NCBI GenBank assembly: GCA_003240775.1
Contig: QFNI01000016.1
Coordinates: 1-64,000 of the forward strand
DNA length: 64,000 bases
Source: Mesorhizobium amorphae
GTDB lineage: Bacteria; Pseudomonadota; Alphaproteobacteria; Rhizobiales; Rhizobiaceae
Direction: 5' to 3'
The notes beneath the pieces are model-generated. The model was not told the DNA's origin. It saw only the letters and a program-made list of their open reading frames with translations, and did not search any database. The position numbers and the translations under genes were made by a program. Below are positions 27,791-38,282 of the stretch, in pieces; the stretch's first letter is position 1, and every line of letters starts with the position of its first letter.

Positions 27791-28786
27791 ATGGCAAAGC
27801 TTTCGGTTCTCGATCTCGCCCCCGTTCCGGAGGGCTCCTCGCCGGGCGACGCGTTGCGCAATTCGGCCGATCTCGCGGGCCATGCCGAGAGGCTCGGCTA
27901 CAACCGCTACTGGCTGGCCGAGCACCACAACATGCCGGGCATCGCGAGTGCCGCGACCTCTGTCGCCATCGCCCATGTGGCGGCTGCCACGAAGACCATC
28001 CGCGTGGGTGCGGGCGGCGTGATGCTGCCCAACCATTCGCCGCTGGTGATCGCCGAGCAGTTCGGCACGCTCGCCGCTCTTCATCCCGGCCGCATCGATC
28101 TCGGCCTCGGCCGCGCGCCGGGCACCGACATGGCGACCGCGCACGCGCTGCGCCGTTCGCTCAACCAGGAGGACGACTTCCCCCGCTCGGTGGTCGAGCT
28201 CATGAACTATTTCCGCGGGCAGGAGGGCGCGCGCGTGCGTGCTTTCCCCGGCGAGGGCGAGACTGTTCCCATCTGGATCCTGGGTTCGAGCCTCTATGGT
28301 GCGCAGTTGGCCGCCATGCTCGGCCTGCCTTATGCGTTCGCCTCGCATTTCGCGCCAGCCGAGATGGAAAGCGCCATCCACGTCTACCGCAACCGCTTCG
28401 AGCCCTCCGAGCAGTTGGAGCGCCCTTACGTGATGCTTGGCCTCAACGTCTTTGCGGCCGACACAGATGCGGAGGCGAGGCTTCTCTTCTCATCGCTCCA
28501 GCAGGCCTTCGTGAACCTGCGCACGGGCCGGCCCGGCAAGCTGCCCGCGCCGGTCGAAGGCTATGAGGAAGCGCTCGACCCCCAGGCCAGGCGGATGCTC
28601 GACCACGCGCTGTCCTGCGCGGTGGTGGGCGGTCCCGACGCGGTGCGCAAGGGCGTGGCCGAATTTGCCGCCCGCACGGGCGCGGATGAGCTGATGGTCA
28701 CCGCCCAGGTGTTCGACCACGAGGCGCGCAGGCGCTCGTTCGAGATCCTGGCCGAAACCCGCGAGGAACTGGCGAAAGCCGCGTGA
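27791..28786 (+). CDS. LLM-class flavin-dependent oxidoreductase (MsnO8/YhbW-like)
   Basis: A 331-residue luciferase-like protein of a different subgroup from its upstream neighbour. It contains [40 protein letters not shown] and [14 protein letters not shown], matching the YhbW-type subgroup. The ATG at 27791 has a GGAGAAGG ribosome site. It is convergent with lsrB, with 7 bp between stop codons. The reaction is not established for this subgroup. Confidence 0.9.
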   Translation: MAKLSVLDLAPVPEGSSPGDALRNSADLAGHAERLGYNRYWLAEHHNMPGIASAATSVAIAHVAAATKTIRVGAGGVMLPNHSPLVIAEQFGTLAALHPGRIDLGLGRAPGTDMATAHALRRSLNQEDDFPRSVVELMNYFRGQEGARVRAFPGEGETVPIWILGSSLYGAQLAAMLGLPYAFASHFAPAEMESAIHVYRNRFEPSEQLERPYVMLGLNVFAADTDAEARLLFSSLQQAFVNLRTGRPGKLPAPVEGYEEALDPQARRMLDHALSCAVVGGPDAVRKGVAEFAARTGADELMVTAQVFDHEARRRSFEILAETREELAKAA

Positions 28787-28793
28787 GGCGGTC

Positions 28794-29705
28794 TCAGTAG
28801 GACCAAGCCCGGCCTTTCGCGATCACGAAGTCGCGGAAGGCGTGGAGCTTCGCTTGGTTCTTCATCGCGTCGGGGTAGCAGAAATAGGTGTCGAAGGACG
28901 GCACCTCGGTTTCCGGCAGGATCTGCACCAGTCCGGAATCCTTGGGCACGATGTAGTCCGGCAGCATCGCGATGCCTGCGCCGCGCTTCACCGCGCGGTT
29001 GATCGACAAGATGTCGTTGATCTGCAGCGTCGACGCGAACTTGCGGTCGTCGTCCTCGAACCCGCCCACCGTTTCCAGCCAGTTCAGCTCGCTCAGGTGG
29101 TTGGGCACGGGTTCGCCGAAGGTGATCAGCCGGTGCGCGCGCAACTCTTCCACGGTCGCGGGCTTGCCGTGCTTCTGGATGTAGCCGGGGCTCGCATAGA
29201 GGTGGAAGTGCACGGTGAAGAGCCGGCGCTGGATCAGGTCGGGCTGCTGGGGCTGGCGCAGGCGGATCGCGCAATCGGCCTGGCGCATGGTGAGGTCGAG
29301 CTCCTCGTTGGCCAGCACGAGCTGAAGCTGGATTTCGGGGTAGAGGTCGAGGAACTCGGGCAGGCGCTCGGTGAGCCAGCCGGCGCCCAGGCCCACCGTC
29401 GTGGTGACCCGCAGCACGCCGGACGGCGTGTCCTTGTTCTCCGTCAGCCGCGAACGGATGGCGTCGAGCTTGGCCATCACATCATGCGTGGTGCGGAAGA
29501 GAAGCTCGCCCTGCTCCGTGAGGACGAGGCCGCGCGCGTGGCGGTGGAAGAGCGGCACACCGATATCGTATTCCAGCGCGCTCACCTGCCGCGAAATGGC
29601 CGACTGCGAGAGCTTGAGCGTATCGGCCGCATGGGTGAACGAGCCCGCGGATGCCGCCGCGTGGAAGACGCGCAGCTTGTCCCAGTCGAGGCCGCTACCG
29701 CTCAT
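28794..29705 (-). CDS. lsrB: LysR-family regulator LsrB/VtlR
   Basis: A 303-residue LysR regulator whose N-terminus (LDWDKLRVFHAAASAGSFTH) and C-terminus (FDTYFCYPDAMKNQAKLHAF) match what I recall of LsrB of Sinorhizobium and VtlR of Brucella and Agrobacterium. Those proteins control redox, LPS or small-RNA genes, and LsrB senses oxidation through cysteines. Only two Cys are present here, at 145 and 276. It lies 24 bp downstream of trxB on the same strand, the position known for lsrB, so regulator and thioredoxin reductase are probably cotranscribed. Confidence 0.87.
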   Translation of the reverse strand: MSGSGLDWDKLRVFHAAASAGSFTHAADTLKLSQSAISRQVSALEYDIGVPLFHRHARGLVLTEQGELLFRTTHDVMAKLDAIRSRLTENKDTPSGVLRVTTTVGLGAGWLTERLPEFLDLYPEIQLQLVLANEELDLTMRQADCAIRLRQPQQPDLIQRRLFTVHFHLYASPGYIQKHGKPATVEELRAHRLITFGEPVPNHLSELNWLETVGGFEDDDRKFASTLQINDILSINRAVKRGAGIAMLPDYIVPKDSGLVQILPETEVPSFDTYFCYPDAMKNQAKLHAFRDFVIAKGRAWSY

Positions 29706-29729
29706 CGAACCGTTCCCCTGGCTGGCTTG

Positions 29730-30755
<1,026 letters not shown>

Positions 30756-30902
30756 TCATTCTCCCCGCTTCCCATTTAGGAATGGTGACCATGCCCCCGC
30801 AAGGCCGGGCCGGCCGCGAGCGGTTGGGGACGCCTGCAGGCGGGATGCTGGAAAGCGGCCCCGAATGGGCTAATGCTTGGGTCCGCAGAACGGAGCCCCG
30901 CC

Positions 30903-31373
30903 ATGCTCAAGGCCGATCTCGACGCCATCGACTGGCGCATCCTGCGCGAGCTCCAGGACGAGGGCCGCATCACCAATGTGGAGCTTGCCCGCCGCGTCGG
31001 CATCTCAGCGCCCCCCTGCCTGCGCCGCGTGAAGCGGCTGGAGGAGGCCGGCATCATCCAGGGCTATCGCGCCACACTGAAGGCCGGCGCACTCGGCCTC
31101 GACGTCACCGCCTTCTGCCTCGTCGGCCTGCGCCACCAGTCGGATGCCGAGCTGCGCGCCTTCTCGGCGCTTGTGGAGGGCTGGCCGATCGTGCGCCGCG
31201 CCTGGATGGTGTCGGGCGAAAGCGACTTCATGCTCCACTGCGTGGCGCCCGACCTCGGCGCCTTCCAGGGCTTCGTGATCGACACCATCACCGCCGCCCC
31301 CAACGTGGACACCGTGCGCACGGCGCTGACGATCAGGCAGATCAAGGACGAGGGATTGGTGATGATCGGCTGA
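30903..31373 (+). CDS. Lrp/AsnC-family transcriptional regulator
   Basis: A 156-residue Lrp-type regulator. The helix-turn-helix spans about residues 6-55 (LDAIDWRILRELQDEGRITN, ISAPPCLRRVKRLEEAGI). The C-terminal RAM ligand-binding domain is complete (SGESDFMLHCVAPDLGAFQG). Such proteins sense amino acids. It is divergent from trxB, as in rhizobial genomes where an lrp gene lies beside trxB-lsrB. A palindromic repeat follows the stop codon by 7 bp. Confidence 0.92.
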   Translation: MLKADLDAIDWRILRELQDEGRITNVELARRVGISAPPCLRRVKRLEEAGIIQGYRATLKAGALGLDVTAFCLVGLRHQSDAELRAFSALVEGWPIVRRAWMVSGESDFMLHCVAPDLGAFQGFVIDTITAAPNVDTVRTALTIRQIKDEGLVMIG

Positions 31374-31380
31374 GGAGCGG

Positions 31381-31508
31381 TGCGTGCTTCGAGGCCCGCT
31401 AAGCGGGCACCTCAGCATGAGGCAAGTTGGCGCTACTGAGTCAGTTGGCTCAGCATCCCACGATCCTCATGCTGAGGTGCACGGCAAAGCCGGGCCTCGA
31501 AGCACGCA
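31381..31508. repeat. Palindromic intergenic repeat, copy 2
   Basis: This is a second copy of the element at 11217-11349. Its arms are 31381-31422 and 31465-31508; the outer 18 bp and inner 16 bp match exactly as inverted repeats, while the middles have diverged. Each arm still forms a small local hairpin (GCCCGC/GCGGGC on the left; CGGC/GCCG on the right). The spacer is unrelated to that of copy 1. It again lies between convergent genes (lrp and a glycosyltransferase). Confidence 0.88.
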
Positions 31509-31519
31509 TGACCTCGCCG

Positions 31520-32248
31520 CTAACCCTTCAGCCACCCGTGCACATGCACGGCCATCCGATAGAGCGGCCGCTTCACCTCACGCTCCACCACCGCGCTCAG
31601 CCCCCTGCCCTTGCCCTGCACGGTGCTGCCTCCCAGCGTCCCGCTGATCTCGCGCACCGCGATCGGCCGAGCCGCGAGAACCCTCACCGGCAGGAGCCAG
31701 GAAAGCTGGAGCAGCGCATCCACCGGCCGGTCGAAACGCTCGGTCGCCGCAAGCAGCTTCAGCGCCGCCTCCCGCCCCACCCATTGCGCGAACATCCGCC
31801 TGCCGGCCACGCGGGGGCGGATGATCGAGACACCCTCCCCCTCCGCCACCATCGGTCCCGTCTCGTCGCGCAGGTTCTGCGGAAAGCGCAGGTAATCGTC
31901 GGGCCGAAGCTCGGCCTGCGCGAGCGAAAGGATGGCGCGGAGGATCGCTCCGTCCACCGCCACATCATCTTCCAGGATCAGCCCGCCCGCGTCCCCGCTT
32001 TCTGCGATCCGCCGCCACGCCTTGCGGTGGGAATGGAAGCAGGCGATCTCGGTGGGACGCAGCGCGAAGGGATAGGAGGGACGCAGCAGACGGGGCCGGT
32101 AGGCGGCTTCCTCCGCCTTCGTCATCCTGCGCGCATCCACCGCTTCGAGAAGCTCGCCCGGCAGGGGCAGATTGCCCGCCAGCGTTTCCGCATGGGCGCG
32201 CCGGCCCTCCGCGCGGGCCAAGTGGATCACATAGGCGCGACCCTTCAC
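31520..32248 (-). CDS. Glycosyltransferase family 25 protein
   Basis: A 242-residue GT25 enzyme. The N-terminus reads AYVIHLARAEGRRAHAE and the acidic nucleotide-sugar motif is GGLILEDDVAVDGAI; ALRPTEIACFHSHRKAWRRI is the usual block before it. GT25 enzymes add hexoses to lipooligosaccharide. The start is GTG at 32248, overlapping the stop of the LpsB-like gene by 4 bp, so it probably acts in the same LPS core pathway. Confidence 0.88.
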   Translation of the reverse strand: MKGRAYVIHLARAEGRRAHAETLAGNLPLPGELLEAVDARRMTKAEEAAYRPRLLRPSYPFALRPTEIACFHSHRKAWRRIAESGDAGGLILEDDVAVDGAILRAILSLAQAELRPDDYLRFPQNLRDETGPMVAEGEGVSIIRPRVAGRRMFAQWVGREAALKLLAATERFDRPVDALLQLSWLLPVRVLAARPIAVREISGTLGGSTVQGKGRGLSAVVEREVKRPLYRMAVHVHGWLKG

Positions 32249-33318
32249 GAAGCGGCCTCGCGGAACAGGCGCTCATAGACGTCCGCGATCGCATCCGCCT
32301 CGCCTTGAAGCGGAAAGCGCTCGCCCACGATGGCGTGGCCCGCGATCCCATGCCGCTCGGCAAGCAGGGGATCGGCGAGATAGGGCCGGATCGCTTCGCG
32401 GAGTGCCGCCCCATCGCCCGCCGGCACGACCGCCCCGCTTACGCCTTCCTCGATCATCTCACGATAAGCGCCGGCATCGCTCGCCACGACAGCAGCGCCG
32501 GAAGCCATCGCTTCGAGCGGCGTCAACCCGAAGCCTTCCTGGCGCGAGGGCGCGACATAAAGGTGGACCCGTCGATACCAAGGCTCGACCGAGGGCACCT
32601 CGCCCAGGAAACGGATGCGCTCCGACAACCCGGCCTCGGCGATGCGCCGTTCCAGTTCCGCCTGGAACTCGCGGTTCTCGGCGGTCGCGCGCCCCGTGAT
32701 CACGGCACTCCATTCGGGAAAGTCCGGCAGGAGCGAGAGCATCGCCTCCACGAAGAGGTCGGTGCCCTTGGAATGGCGAACGCGTCCGAAGCAGCCCGCG
32801 AGATAGCGGCCGGGCATCTTGCCCGTGCCACGCATCTCGCCGGGCTCGGGCAGGCGGAAGCGCACCTGGTCCACCCCGTGGCGGATCACGGTGTGGGGCA
32901 CGTCGAGAAACGCGCCCGAGCCGGCGGATGTCGCGATCACCGCGTCCATGCGGCGGATCAGCCACTTGGTGAGGGGCTTGTGGCGCCGCTGCGCGGCCGA
33001 GGTGAAGACGAGCCGCAAGGGCGCGCGCGCCACGTCGCGCAAGACGATGCCCGCGATCATCTCGATGTTGCGCCGCGCATGCCAGATGCGAACGGCTCGT
33101 GTTCTCGGACGCCTCAGAAGGCCGAAAAGCTGCGAGAACCCGAGCCGCGGCAGCGCAGGGGGCAGCCCGCCGCCCAGCGTCGCGATGGCGAAGCGCTCGG
33201 CCTGCAAGGGCACGAGCTGCACGATCGTGCTGGTGACGCCCGACAGGCGGCGCTTGAGATTGGGCGCGATCACCTCGACCGCGGCCACATCGGGCCGCGG
33301 CGTTGCTTCGGGCGTCAT
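32245..33318 (-). CDS. lpsB: LPS core glycosyltransferase (GT4, LpsB-like)
   Basis: A 357-residue GT-B glycosyltransferase. The C-terminal GT4 donor site is APSRQEGFGLTPLEAMASG, and the N-terminal EVIAPNLKRRLSGVTSTIVQ and RIWHARRNIEMIAG blocks match my memory of rhizobial LpsB, a mannosyltransferase of the LPS inner core. The position directly downstream of greA (10 bp) also fits the greA-lpsB arrangement of Sinorhizobium. The start is taken as ATG at 33318; an in-frame GTG at 33345 lies inside greA. Symbol assigned by similarity and context only. Confidence 0.78.
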   Translation of the reverse strand: MTPEATPRPDVAAVEVIAPNLKRRLSGVTSTIVQLVPLQAERFAIATLGGGLPPALPRLGFSQLFGLLRRPRTRAVRIWHARRNIEMIAGIVLRDVARAPLRLVFTSAAQRRHKPLTKWLIRRMDAVIATSAGSGAFLDVPHTVIRHGVDQVRFRLPEPGEMRGTGKMPGRYLAGCFGRVRHSKGTDLFVEAMLSLLPDFPEWSAVITGRATAENREFQAELERRIAEAGLSERIRFLGEVPSVEPWYRRVHLYVAPSRQEGFGLTPLEAMASGAAVVASDAGAYREMIEEGVSGAVVPAGDGAALREAIRPYLADPLLAERHGIAGHAIVGERFPLQGEADAIADVYERLFREAAS

Positions 33319-33328
33319 CCGGTTTGGT

Positions 33329-33802
33329 TTAGCGGAACTCGACACCCACGATCTCGTAGCCGCGCGCGCCGCCTGGCGCGTTCACCTCGATCGTGTCGCC
33401 CACTTCCTTGCCGATCAGCGCGCGCGAGATGGGCGAGGAGATCGAGATGCGGCCCGCCTTCACGTCGGCTTCCTGGTCGCCCACGATCTGATAGGTCTTC
33501 TTTTCCTCGGTGTCCTCGTCCACCAGGACCACGGTGGCGCCGAACTTCACCTTGTCGCCCGATAGCTTCGCCACGTCGATCACCTCGGCGCGCGTGACGA
33601 GGTCTTCCAGCTCGTTGACGCGGCCTTCGTTGAGGCTCTGCTGCTCCTTGGCGGCATGGTATTCGGCGTTTTCCGACAGGTCGCCGTGAGCGCGCGCTTC
33701 GGCGATGGCCTCGATGATGCGCGGCCGCTCGTCCTGCTGGCGCCAGCGCAGCTCTTCCTTGAGCCGCTCGAAGCCGGGCGCGGTCATCGGAACCTTGTTC
33801 AT
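33329..33802 (-). CDS. greA: Transcription elongation factor GreA
   Basis: A 157-residue factor that rescues backtracked RNA polymerase by stimulating transcript cleavage. The N-terminal coiled coil carries the acidic tip [20 protein letters not shown], and the C-terminal domain ends [20 protein letters not shown]. The ATG at 33802 gives the family start [18 protein letters not shown]. It leads a leftward unit with the two LPS glycosyltransferases. Confidence 0.97.
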   Translation of the reverse strand: MNKVPMTAPGFERLKEELRWRQQDERPRIIEAIAEARAHGDLSENAEYHAAKEQQSLNEGRVNELEDLVTRAEVIDVAKLSGDKVKFGATVVLVDEDTEEKKTYQIVGDQEADVKAGRISISSPISRALIGKEVGDTIEVNAPGGARGYEIVGVEFR

Positions 33803-34011
33803 CGCAGTTTGGTCCTCAAAACGCATCCGGGCGCGGGATCGGGCGCCCGGACAAAAGAAAAACGGTCCGCGAGGCGTTTGCCTGGCGGAGCCGCTCGGGT
33901 AACTCACCTGCACATATAGCAAACGGGGCATCCGATTACACGTGCAAATGTTTGCGCGAGCCTTCCGCCCTGCTATGCGACCGGCGATCTCCTTTTGCGG
34001 TTGCGTGTTCC

Positions 34012-34923
34012 ATGACCCGGCTCCAGGCCAGCTCGATCCTGCTTCTGACCGGTGCTCTGTGGGGCTTCGGCTTCGTGGCGCAGCGCAACGCCATGGATGC
34101 GCTCGGCCCCCACAGCGTGGTGGCCTTCCGTTTCGTCGCGGCAACGCTTGCGATCCTGCCTTTCGCGCTGCGCGAGAGCCGCCGTGCGGCCGAGCCGCTT
34201 GCCCCCCGCGACTGGCTGGCCTTCGTGGCAATCGGGCTTTTTCTCTGGTTGGGCTCGATCGCCCAGCAGGCCGGGCTCCTCACCACCACCGTCACCAACT
34301 CCGGCTTCCTGACGGGGCTCTACGTGGTGATGGTGCCGCTTCTTGGCGTACTCATTTTCCGGCAGTGGCCCCATCCCGTGATCTGGCCGGCGGTGGTGGT
34401 CGCGATGGCCGGCATCTTTCTCCTGTCGGGCGGTCATCTCGGCGCGCTGACGCCCGGCGACTGGCTCACCGTCTTCTGTGCGGCTTGCTTTGCCATGCAA
34501 CTCGTGCTGATCGGCCGCTTCGCTATCCGCACGCGGCGGCCGGTGACGCTTTCGGTGGTGCAGTTCGCGGTCTGCGCGGTGGGCGGGCTCGTCTTCGCTC
34601 TGCCCACCGAGACGATCACGGGTGAGGCCGTCGCGAGCGTGCTGCCCGAGCTTCTTTATGCGGGCATCGTGGCAGGCGGCATCGGATTCACGCTCCAGGC
34701 GGTGGCTCAGGCGCATGTGAGCGCGCCGGCAGCGGCCATTCTGCTCGCCTCGGAATCGATCTTCGCGGCCCTGTTCGGCGCGCTGTTTCTGGGCGAGCGA
34801 CTGCCGCCGACGGGGCTCGTCGGCTGCGCGCTGATCTTTGCGGCCATCGTCTGCGTGGAAACGGTGCCCGCAGCGCTCGCCCGGCGCCGCGCCAACGCCG
34901 AGGCGCGCTTGCCGGTCGCCTGA
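34012..34923 (+). CDS. EamA-family (DMT) transporter
   Basis: A 303-residue membrane protein with ten predicted helices in two EamA repeats. It begins [20 protein letters not shown] and contains the typical [20 protein letters not shown] and [20 protein letters not shown] blocks. It probably exports a metabolite; substrate unknown. The ATG at 34012 is chosen over an upstream in-frame ATG at 33952. It lies 19 bp before an extensin-like gene on the same strand. Confidence 0.9.
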   Translation: MTRLQASSILLLTGALWGFGFVAQRNAMDALGPHSVVAFRFVAATLAILPFALRESRRAAEPLAPRDWLAFVAIGLFLWLGSIAQQAGLLTTTVTNSGFLTGLYVVMVPLLGVLIFRQWPHPVIWPAVVVAMAGIFLLSGGHLGALTPGDWLTVFCAACFAMQLVLIGRFAIRTRRPVTLSVVQFAVCAVGGLVFALPTETITGEAVASVLPELLYAGIVAGGIGFTLQAVAQAHVSAPAAAILLASESIFAALFGALFLGERLPPTGLVGCALIFAAIVCVETVPAALARRRANAEARLPVA

Positions 34924-34942
34924 GGCGTCCCATTTCCCTTCC

Positions 34943-36061
34943 ATGACATCGCGCGCGATCCTCGTTTCCGCAGCCCTCCTGCTTCTTTGCGGGTCCGCCA
35001 ACGCACAGTTGAGTTCCCCCCGCGCGAGCGAAGGGACACTGGGTTACGAGGAGAAGCGCCCGGTTCGGCGCGAGCAGCCACGGCCGAAGCGCGAGGCTGC
35101 CCCACCGAGCACGCAGACCCAAACCCCGGCAGCCGTGGAAACGCCGCCGGCAAGGCCCGCGAATGGCGAAGAGGCGGAAGCCCCCGCCACGCCCGAGCCT
35201 TCGCCCGAAGCCGCACCGGCGCCCGATGAGCCGGCTCCAGAGACTCCGCCCGAAACCGCACCTGTCCCAGCGCCCGAGCCCGCACCTGCCGAGCGACAGG
35301 ACGAAGCCCTGCCGGATGCAGAGGACGCGCCGGTGCCCTCGCCGGCGCCGGAGAGCGAGCAGACCGAGGTAAGCCCTCCCGCAGCCGAGGATACCCCGGT
35401 GCCCGCCGAGCGCCCCGAGGAACCGAAGCCGGCGCCGGAGCAGGAGCCCATGTCCCCGCCCACACCACCCGTGGCCTCCCCCCCGCCCCCTGCCCAAGGC
35501 GCGAAAGCCGGCCCCATGGGCGAAGAGGAACTCGCCTGCCGCGCGCGGCTGCGCGCGCTCGGCACGGTCTTCGAGGACCGCCCAGCTGAAGCCGATGTGG
35601 AAGCCGGCTGCTCTCTGCCCTATCCCGTCTGGGTCACGCGCCTGGGGCCCGGTGTGGCGCTCGAGCCGGGCGCGCTGCTCAACTGCCGGACCGCCGAAGC
35701 GGCCACGCGCTTTTCCGTCGGCACGCTCGAGCCGCTCGCGCGCGAAGTGATGAAGACCGACCTCAAGGGCATTGGTCAGGCCTCCGCCTATGTGTGCCGC
35801 CCTCGCCACGGCACCGAGACCCTGTCCGAGCACGCCTTCGGCAACGCGCTCGACATGGCGCAGTTCTCCTTCGCGGACGGCTCGACCCTGGTGGTCTCGC
35901 CGGAAGTGAGCGAGACCGGCCAGCGCTTCTTCGACGAAACGCGCAAGCGCGCCTGCGGGGCGTTCAAGACGGTGCTGGGGCCCGGCTCCGACGCCGATCA
36001 CGCCAACCACCTGCATTTCGATCTGGCCGAGCGCAACAACGGCGCGACCTTCTGCCAGTAG
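34943..36061 (+). CDS. Exported extensin-like family protein with Pro/Glu/Ala linker
   Basis: A 372-residue exported protein. A signal peptide of about 22 residues (ILVSAALLLLCGSANAQ) is followed by a long disordered segment (about residues 30-185) of Pro, Ala and Glu. The C-terminal 180 residues are the extensin-like domain of bacterial proteins, with paired Cys and the blocks LSEHAFGNALDMAQF and DADHANHLHFDLAERN. The His and Asp residues in SEHAFGNALD and HANHLHFD resemble the metal site of D-Ala-D-Ala carboxypeptidase/LAS peptidases, so a peptidoglycan role is possible. A second family member lies 76 bp downstream. Confidence 0.87.
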   Translation: MTSRAILVSAALLLLCGSANAQLSSPRASEGTLGYEEKRPVRREQPRPKREAAPPSTQTQTPAAVETPPARPANGEEAEAPATPEPSPEAAPAPDEPAPETPPETAPVPAPEPAPAERQDEALPDAEDAPVPSPAPESEQTEVSPPAAEDTPVPAERPEEPKPAPEQEPMSPPTPPVASPPPPAQGAKAGPMGEEELACRARLRALGTVFEDRPAEADVEAGCSLPYPVWVTRLGPGVALEPGALLNCRTAEAATRFSVGTLEPLAREVMKTDLKGIGQASAYVCRPRHGTETLSEHAFGNALDMAQFSFADGSTLVVSPEVSETGQRFFDETRKRACGAFKTVLGPGSDADHANHLHFDLAERNNGATFCQ

Positions 36062-36137
36062 GAACCTGCCGGCAGACCCAGGCGAGCTTTCCTTTACCCT
36101 TCGGGCCTAGCCTTCCGGCTCCAACCGGATTGCGCCG

Positions 36138-36887
36138 ATGCGTTTCAAGGCAGGCTTGGCCTCAGGGCTTGCGGGAGTGGCGATGCTGCTGGCCGCCTGT
36201 TCCACCGAAACCGTGCTGGACATGCGCGGTCCCCGCCCCGATGCGTCCGTCCCCACGGGTGGCCTCCAGCGCCTCGTCCCGTCCAACCCCTTTCTGGTCG
36301 GCTATCCCCGCATGACCGAGCCCGCCGATCCCACGGTCAGCCTGCCGGCCGAGGAAGTCGAATGCCAGCGACAGCTGAAGAAGCTCGGCGTGTCCTTCGA
36401 GCCGCTCGCGCCCATCGACGACGGCGGCGCCTGCCAGGTGCCGTTCCCCGTGAAGATATCGGCCATCGGCCGCGTGAACATCAAGCCCGCCGCCACCGTG
36501 TCCTGCCGCATGGCGCTGGGCTTCGCACAGTGGACCAAGGAGGAGCTGACGCCCGCCGCCCGCTGGCGCTACTTCTCGGGCGTCCACACCATCCACCAGG
36601 GATCGAGCTATTCCTGCCGCAACATCCGCGGTTCGCGCACGGCTTCCGAGCACTCCAAGGGCAACGCCATGGACGTGATGCGCATCGAGCTGAACAGCGG
36701 CAAGGACATCGACGTGAGGAAGCCCGGCTGGTTCTCGTTCCGCGAGAAAGGCCTGCTTTCATCCGTGCGCGAGGATGCCTGCGGCTACTTCACCACCGTT
36801 CTCGGCCCCGGCTACGACCGCGACCACGCCGACCATTTCCACTTCGACATCAAGGAAAGGCGCAATGGTTATCGCGCCTGCCGCTGA
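36138..36887 (+). CDS. Extensin-like family lipoprotein
   Basis: A 249-residue protein related to the preceding one. The N-terminus is a lipoprotein signal with lipobox LLAAC (Cys near residue 21). The extensin-like domain contains SEHSKGNAMDVMRIEL and DRDHADHFHFDIKERR with the same His/Asp pattern, and conserved Cys pairs. It lacks the long linker of its neighbour. Tethering to a membrane and the LAS-like motif suggest action on peptidoglycan, which is inference. Confidence 0.88.
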   Translation: MRFKAGLASGLAGVAMLLAACSTETVLDMRGPRPDASVPTGGLQRLVPSNPFLVGYPRMTEPADPTVSLPAEEVECQRQLKKLGVSFEPLAPIDDGGACQVPFPVKISAIGRVNIKPAATVSCRMALGFAQWTKEELTPAARWRYFSGVHTIHQGSSYSCRNIRGSRTASEHSKGNAMDVMRIELNSGKDIDVRKPGWFSFREKGLLSSVREDACGYFTTVLGPGYDRDHADHFHFDIKERRNGYRACR

Positions 36888-36965
36888 TTTGCGTTAAGGA
36901 GCGCGCGAGGAACCGAGGGGCGTTTGCGCGCTTTTCCCTGCGGTTCGGCCAAAAACGGGACAGGG

Positions 36966-38279
36966 ATGTTATACGTCGAAATCGGTATTGTGATCGCGCT
37001 GGTGCTGGTCAACGGGCTCCTCGCGATGTCCGAGCTCGCCGTGGTTTCCTCCCGTCCGGCACGGCTGAAGGCGATGGCGGATCGCGGCGTCAAGGGCTCC
37101 GCGAGCGCGCTTGAGCTCGGCGCCGACCCCGGCCGCTTCCTTTCCACCGTCCAGATCGGCATCACGCTCGTGGGCGTGCTTTCGGGTGCGTTCTCGGGCG
37201 CGACGCTCGGCCAGCGACTGGCCGATCAGCTTCTCGTCTGGGGCGTGCCCGCCAATGCGGCGAACCCGCTCGGCGTGGGCTTCGTGGTGGCCGTGATCAC
37301 CTACGGCTCGCTGATCCTGGGCGAACTCGTGCCCAAACAGGTGGCGCTCCGCGATCCCGAGGCCGTCGCCTCGCGCGTGGCGGCGGGCATGCGCATGCTC
37401 GCCAAGGTCGCAGCGCCCATCGTGTGGTTCCTCGACATTTCCGGCCGCGGCGTCCTGCGCCTGCTCGGCCAGCGCGGCGAAAGCGAGGAGAAGGTCACCG
37501 ACGAGGAGATCAAGATGCTGGTCGCCGAGGCGGAAACGGCCGGCGTTCTCGAATCCGACGAGCGCCGCATGATCGCTGGCGTGATGCGGCTCGGCGACCG
37601 CGCCGTGCGCGGCGTGATGACCCCGCGCACCGAGGTGGACTGGCTCAACCTCGACAGCGACGAGACCGCTGCCCGCGCCCTCTTGATGGAGACGCCCCAT
37701 TCGCGCCTGCCCGCCGCCGAAGGCACGGTGGACAACATGGTGGGCGTGATCCAGACGCGCGAAATCCTGGCGGCCCTTCTGGCCGGCAAGCCCTTCGACC
37801 CCCGCGCCCACATGCGCGATGCGCCCATCGTTCTCGACCAGGCGGATGCGCTCGACGTGCTGGCCACGCTGCGCGATGCCGATGTGCCGATGGCGCTCGT
37901 GCACGACGAGTACGGCCACTTCGAAGGCATCGTCACGCCCGCCGACATCCTGGAAGCCATCACCGGCGTGTTCCGCGCCGACCTCGACGAGGACGACGAG
38001 CGCGGCTTCGTGCAGCGCGAGGACGGTTCCTGGCTGATCTCGGGCTACATGCCCGCCGACGAGATGGCCGAGCTTCTGGACATCGACCTGCCCGAGAACC
38101 GCGACTACGAGACTGCCGCGGGCTTCATCCTGGCCGGTCTCCACCGCCTGCCCGCAGCCGGCGAGATCATGGAAGCGCAGGGCTGGCGTTTCGAGGTGGT
38201 GGATCTCGACGGCCGCCGCATCGACAAGATGATCGCATCCCGCGCCACGGCCCAGCGCGAAACGGCCCGCGCCGAGTAG
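36966..38279 (+). CDS. CNNM/CorC-type hemolysin-family membrane protein
   Basis: A 437-residue protein with an N-terminal DUF21 (CNNM) transmembrane domain of four helices (about residues 1-180, with MSELAVVSSRPARLKAM), a pair of CBS domains (about 205-330, RAVRGVMTPRTEVDWL, VHDEYGHFEGIVTPADILEA), and a C-terminal CorC_HlyC domain. Such proteins take part in magnesium or cobalt transport; the name hemolysin is historical. The ATG at 36966 is chosen over an in-frame ATG at 36924. Confidence 0.92.
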   Translation: MLYVEIGIVIALVLVNGLLAMSELAVVSSRPARLKAMADRGVKGSASALELGADPGRFLSTVQIGITLVGVLSGAFSGATLGQRLADQLLVWGVPANAANPLGVGFVVAVITYGSLILGELVPKQVALRDPEAVASRVAAGMRMLAKVAAPIVWFLDISGRGVLRLLGQRGESEEKVTDEEIKMLVAEAETAGVLESDERRMIAGVMRLGDRAVRGVMTPRTEVDWLNLDSDETAARALLMETPHSRLPAAEGTVDNMVGVIQTREILAALLAGKPFDPRAHMRDAPIVLDQADALDVLATLRDADVPMALVHDEYGHFEGIVTPADILEAITGVFRADLDEDDERGFVQREDGSWLISGYMPADEMAELLDIDLPENRDYETAAGFILAGLHRLPAAGEIMEAQGWRFEVVDLDGRRIDKMIASRATAQRETARAE

Positions 38280-38282
38280 CGT

